From Cyanobacteriota bacterium (GTDB taxonomy: Bacteria > Cyanobacteriota > Cyanobacteriia > PCC-6307 > Cyanobiaceae), in NCBI GenBank assembly GCA_026389265.1, contig JAPLIE010000066.1:1-35107 (forward strand): a stretch of 35,107 nucleotides of DNA, read 5' to 3'. Made by a program: the position numbers and the translations under genes. Shown in pieces: positions 34,262 through 35,107 of the stretch (its first letter is position 1; the number at the start of each line of letters is the position of its first letter). The notes under the pieces are model-generated. The model saw nothing but the letters and a program-made list of their open reading frames with translations, was not told where the DNA came from and searched no databases.

Positions 34262-34972
34262 GTGCTCAAACACGCCTATGCCCCAGCGGAAGACCGCACG
34301 CTTGAGCTGCGCAGCGGCGACTTCTTTCGCGAGGGACTCACCACAGATTTGCTGGTGATCTCAGCCTGGGATGGATATTACAAGCCTGAGCAAGGCACGA
34401 TGATTGCCGCCTTGAGCCACTGCTGCGGGATCAACGTGGGAGGACTGGAGCGTGCGCTCGACTTCACAGGATCTGATTCCATCAAAGCCTGGGTAAGCCA
34501 CGAGCTGGATACTGCTGATGCGCCGATTGAATGGCCAGAGGGCTGCACAACGCGATTCAGGAGGCTTGCCGTGATCGAGAGCCCGCGAATTGATGGCGAG
34601 CTTGCCGGTGATGGATCAGAAAGAAAGGAAATACCAGTCTTCAGGAAGATGTTCAGGCTGCTCGCTCTTCTGCCCCTCCATCAGGTCCCTTGCCGCATCG
34701 TGGCAACGCCCCTTCTCAATGCGGGCCAGCAGAGAGCCGAGCTTCAGGATCTGACTCCAGGGTTGATCGAAGGGATCAGAGTGGGCTTCAACCATGTCCC
34801 TGATCTGAAGCAGCTGGTGGTATTCGATCTCAAGGCGGAGGCGATCGATAATCTCGTGATGACGATCCTGGAGCACTTCGGCAGCACCCAGGAAACAAGT
34901 GAACTGAAGCTGAGTAAAGAGCAGAGGCTCTACTTCAAGGAGATTACTCAGAAATTACAAGAATTTACTTGA
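34262..34972 (+). CDS. Possible macro-domain-like protein
   Basis: A 236-aa frame starting at GTG. It has LELRSGDFFREGLTTDLLVIS at the front and IVATPLLNAGQQ near the middle, like the GDI...D-x-IV and PLLGTG-Q elements of macro domains that bind ADP-ribose. The fit is partial, so the family is a guess. The likely ribosome-binding site GAAAGGTGGG (34211-34220) and ATGATG (34221) are in another frame, which runs out after about 45 codons; thus a frameshift near the start is possible. It diverges from the alpha-CTD-like gene across 171 bases and ends directly against the transposase fragment. Confidence 0.55.
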   Translation: MLKHAYAPAEDRTLELRSGDFFREGLTTDLLVISAWDGYYKPEQGTMIAALSHCCGINVGGLERALDFTGSDSIKAWVSHELDTADAPIEWPEGCTTRFRRLAVIESPRIDGELAGDGSERKEIPVFRKMFRLLALLPLHQVPCRIVATPLLNAGQQRAELQDLTPGLIEGIRVGFNHVPDLKQLVVFDLKAEAIDNLVMTILEHFGSTQETSELKLSKEQRLYFKEITQKLQEFT

Positions 34973-35107
34973 TTAGGTAGCTAGCTCCGCACTCCTCAAG
35001 ATGCGTTCCGGCCGAGCGCCGCAGCTGCAGATGGCATGAACCACTCGCTCAGTCATTGTTGACAAGTTGAAGCGTCGGTTGAAGCGGTAATTGAAGGCAC
35101 CCAGGTA
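34973..35107 (-). mobile_element. C-terminal end of an IS1595-family transposase (cut by window edge)
   Basis: The minus strand reads 44 residues with no stop from the window edge to TAA at 34973-34975: YLGAFNYRFNRRFNL, then RVVHAICSCGARPERILRSAE. The Y-L-x-x-F-x-x-RFNRR motif is the C-terminal signature of ISXO2/IS1595-family DDE transposases. The rest lies outside the window, so whether the copy is complete is unknown. The stop directly abuts the stop of the neighbouring gene. Confidence 0.75.

Overview
This 35.1 kb window is a GC-rich, gene-dense accessory region, most likely from a cyanobacterium of the Synechococcus/Cyanobium type. That guess rests on overall gene style, a protein (32159-34090) that appears to combine an RNA polymerase alpha-CTD-like fold with a region-4-like helix-turn-helix, and two exact GCGATCGC (HIP1-type) octamers at 9850 and 31261. 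No ribosomal or housekeeping marker is present, so the taxonomic call is tentative.

Layout. 1-700: a 3' fragment of a tRNA-Pro(UGG) gene (98-141), a strong terminator (152-188), inverted/direct TGCAAGAGAAA repeats and a stable hairpin, which looks like the scar of an integration site. 664-1337: a VapBC toxin-antitoxin pair with a palindromic operator. 1378-1912: two small unknown ORFs. 2051-2998: an ArdC-type antirestriction zincin protein behind a highly structured leader.

3023-22497 (minus strand, about 19.5 kb): the main item, a tightly packed six-gene operon. In transcription order it encodes a DrmD-type SNF2 helicase, a 1646-aa Eco57I/DrmMI-like adenine methyltransferase, a DUF262 + HNH-like (GmrSD-type) protein, a GTPase with a hydrophobic C-terminus, a 2229-aa DEAD/DEAH-DUF1998 helicase, and an SF1 (UvrD-like) helicase with a RelE-like N-terminus. 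All junctions are 4-nt overlaps or gaps of 1-4 nt. DrmD plus methylase plus DUF1998 helicase is the signature of class 1 DISARM, but separate drmA, drmB and drmC (PLD nuclease) genes are absent. Instead there is one giant helicase resembling a DrmA-DrmB fusion or Druantia DruE, and three genes not in canonical DISARM. I read this as a DISARM-related composite antiphage system. The operon is compositionally mosaic: the GTPase gene and the putative target-recognition part of the methylase are about 40-53% GC against about 60-67% around them.

22819-30479 (plus strand): a DUF4236 protein, then an isolated run of phage-virion-like genes, including collagen-like Gly-X-Y proteins, a Kelch-like propeller protein and a DUF1566 (Lcl-like) tip protein, with overlapping starts and stops. 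No capsid, terminase or lysis genes are visible. 30666-31187: a GNAT acetyltransferase gene broken by one in-frame TAA. 31195-34090 (minus): a MerR/excisionase-like HTH protein, a small unknown and the alpha-CTD-like protein. 34262-34972: a possible macro-domain-like protein. 34973-35107: the C-terminal end of an IS1595-family transposase, cut by the window edge.

Taken together, this is a defence/mobility island: addiction module, antirestriction gene, multi-helicase defence operon, phage-derived appendage cassette, decaying genes and IS remnants.
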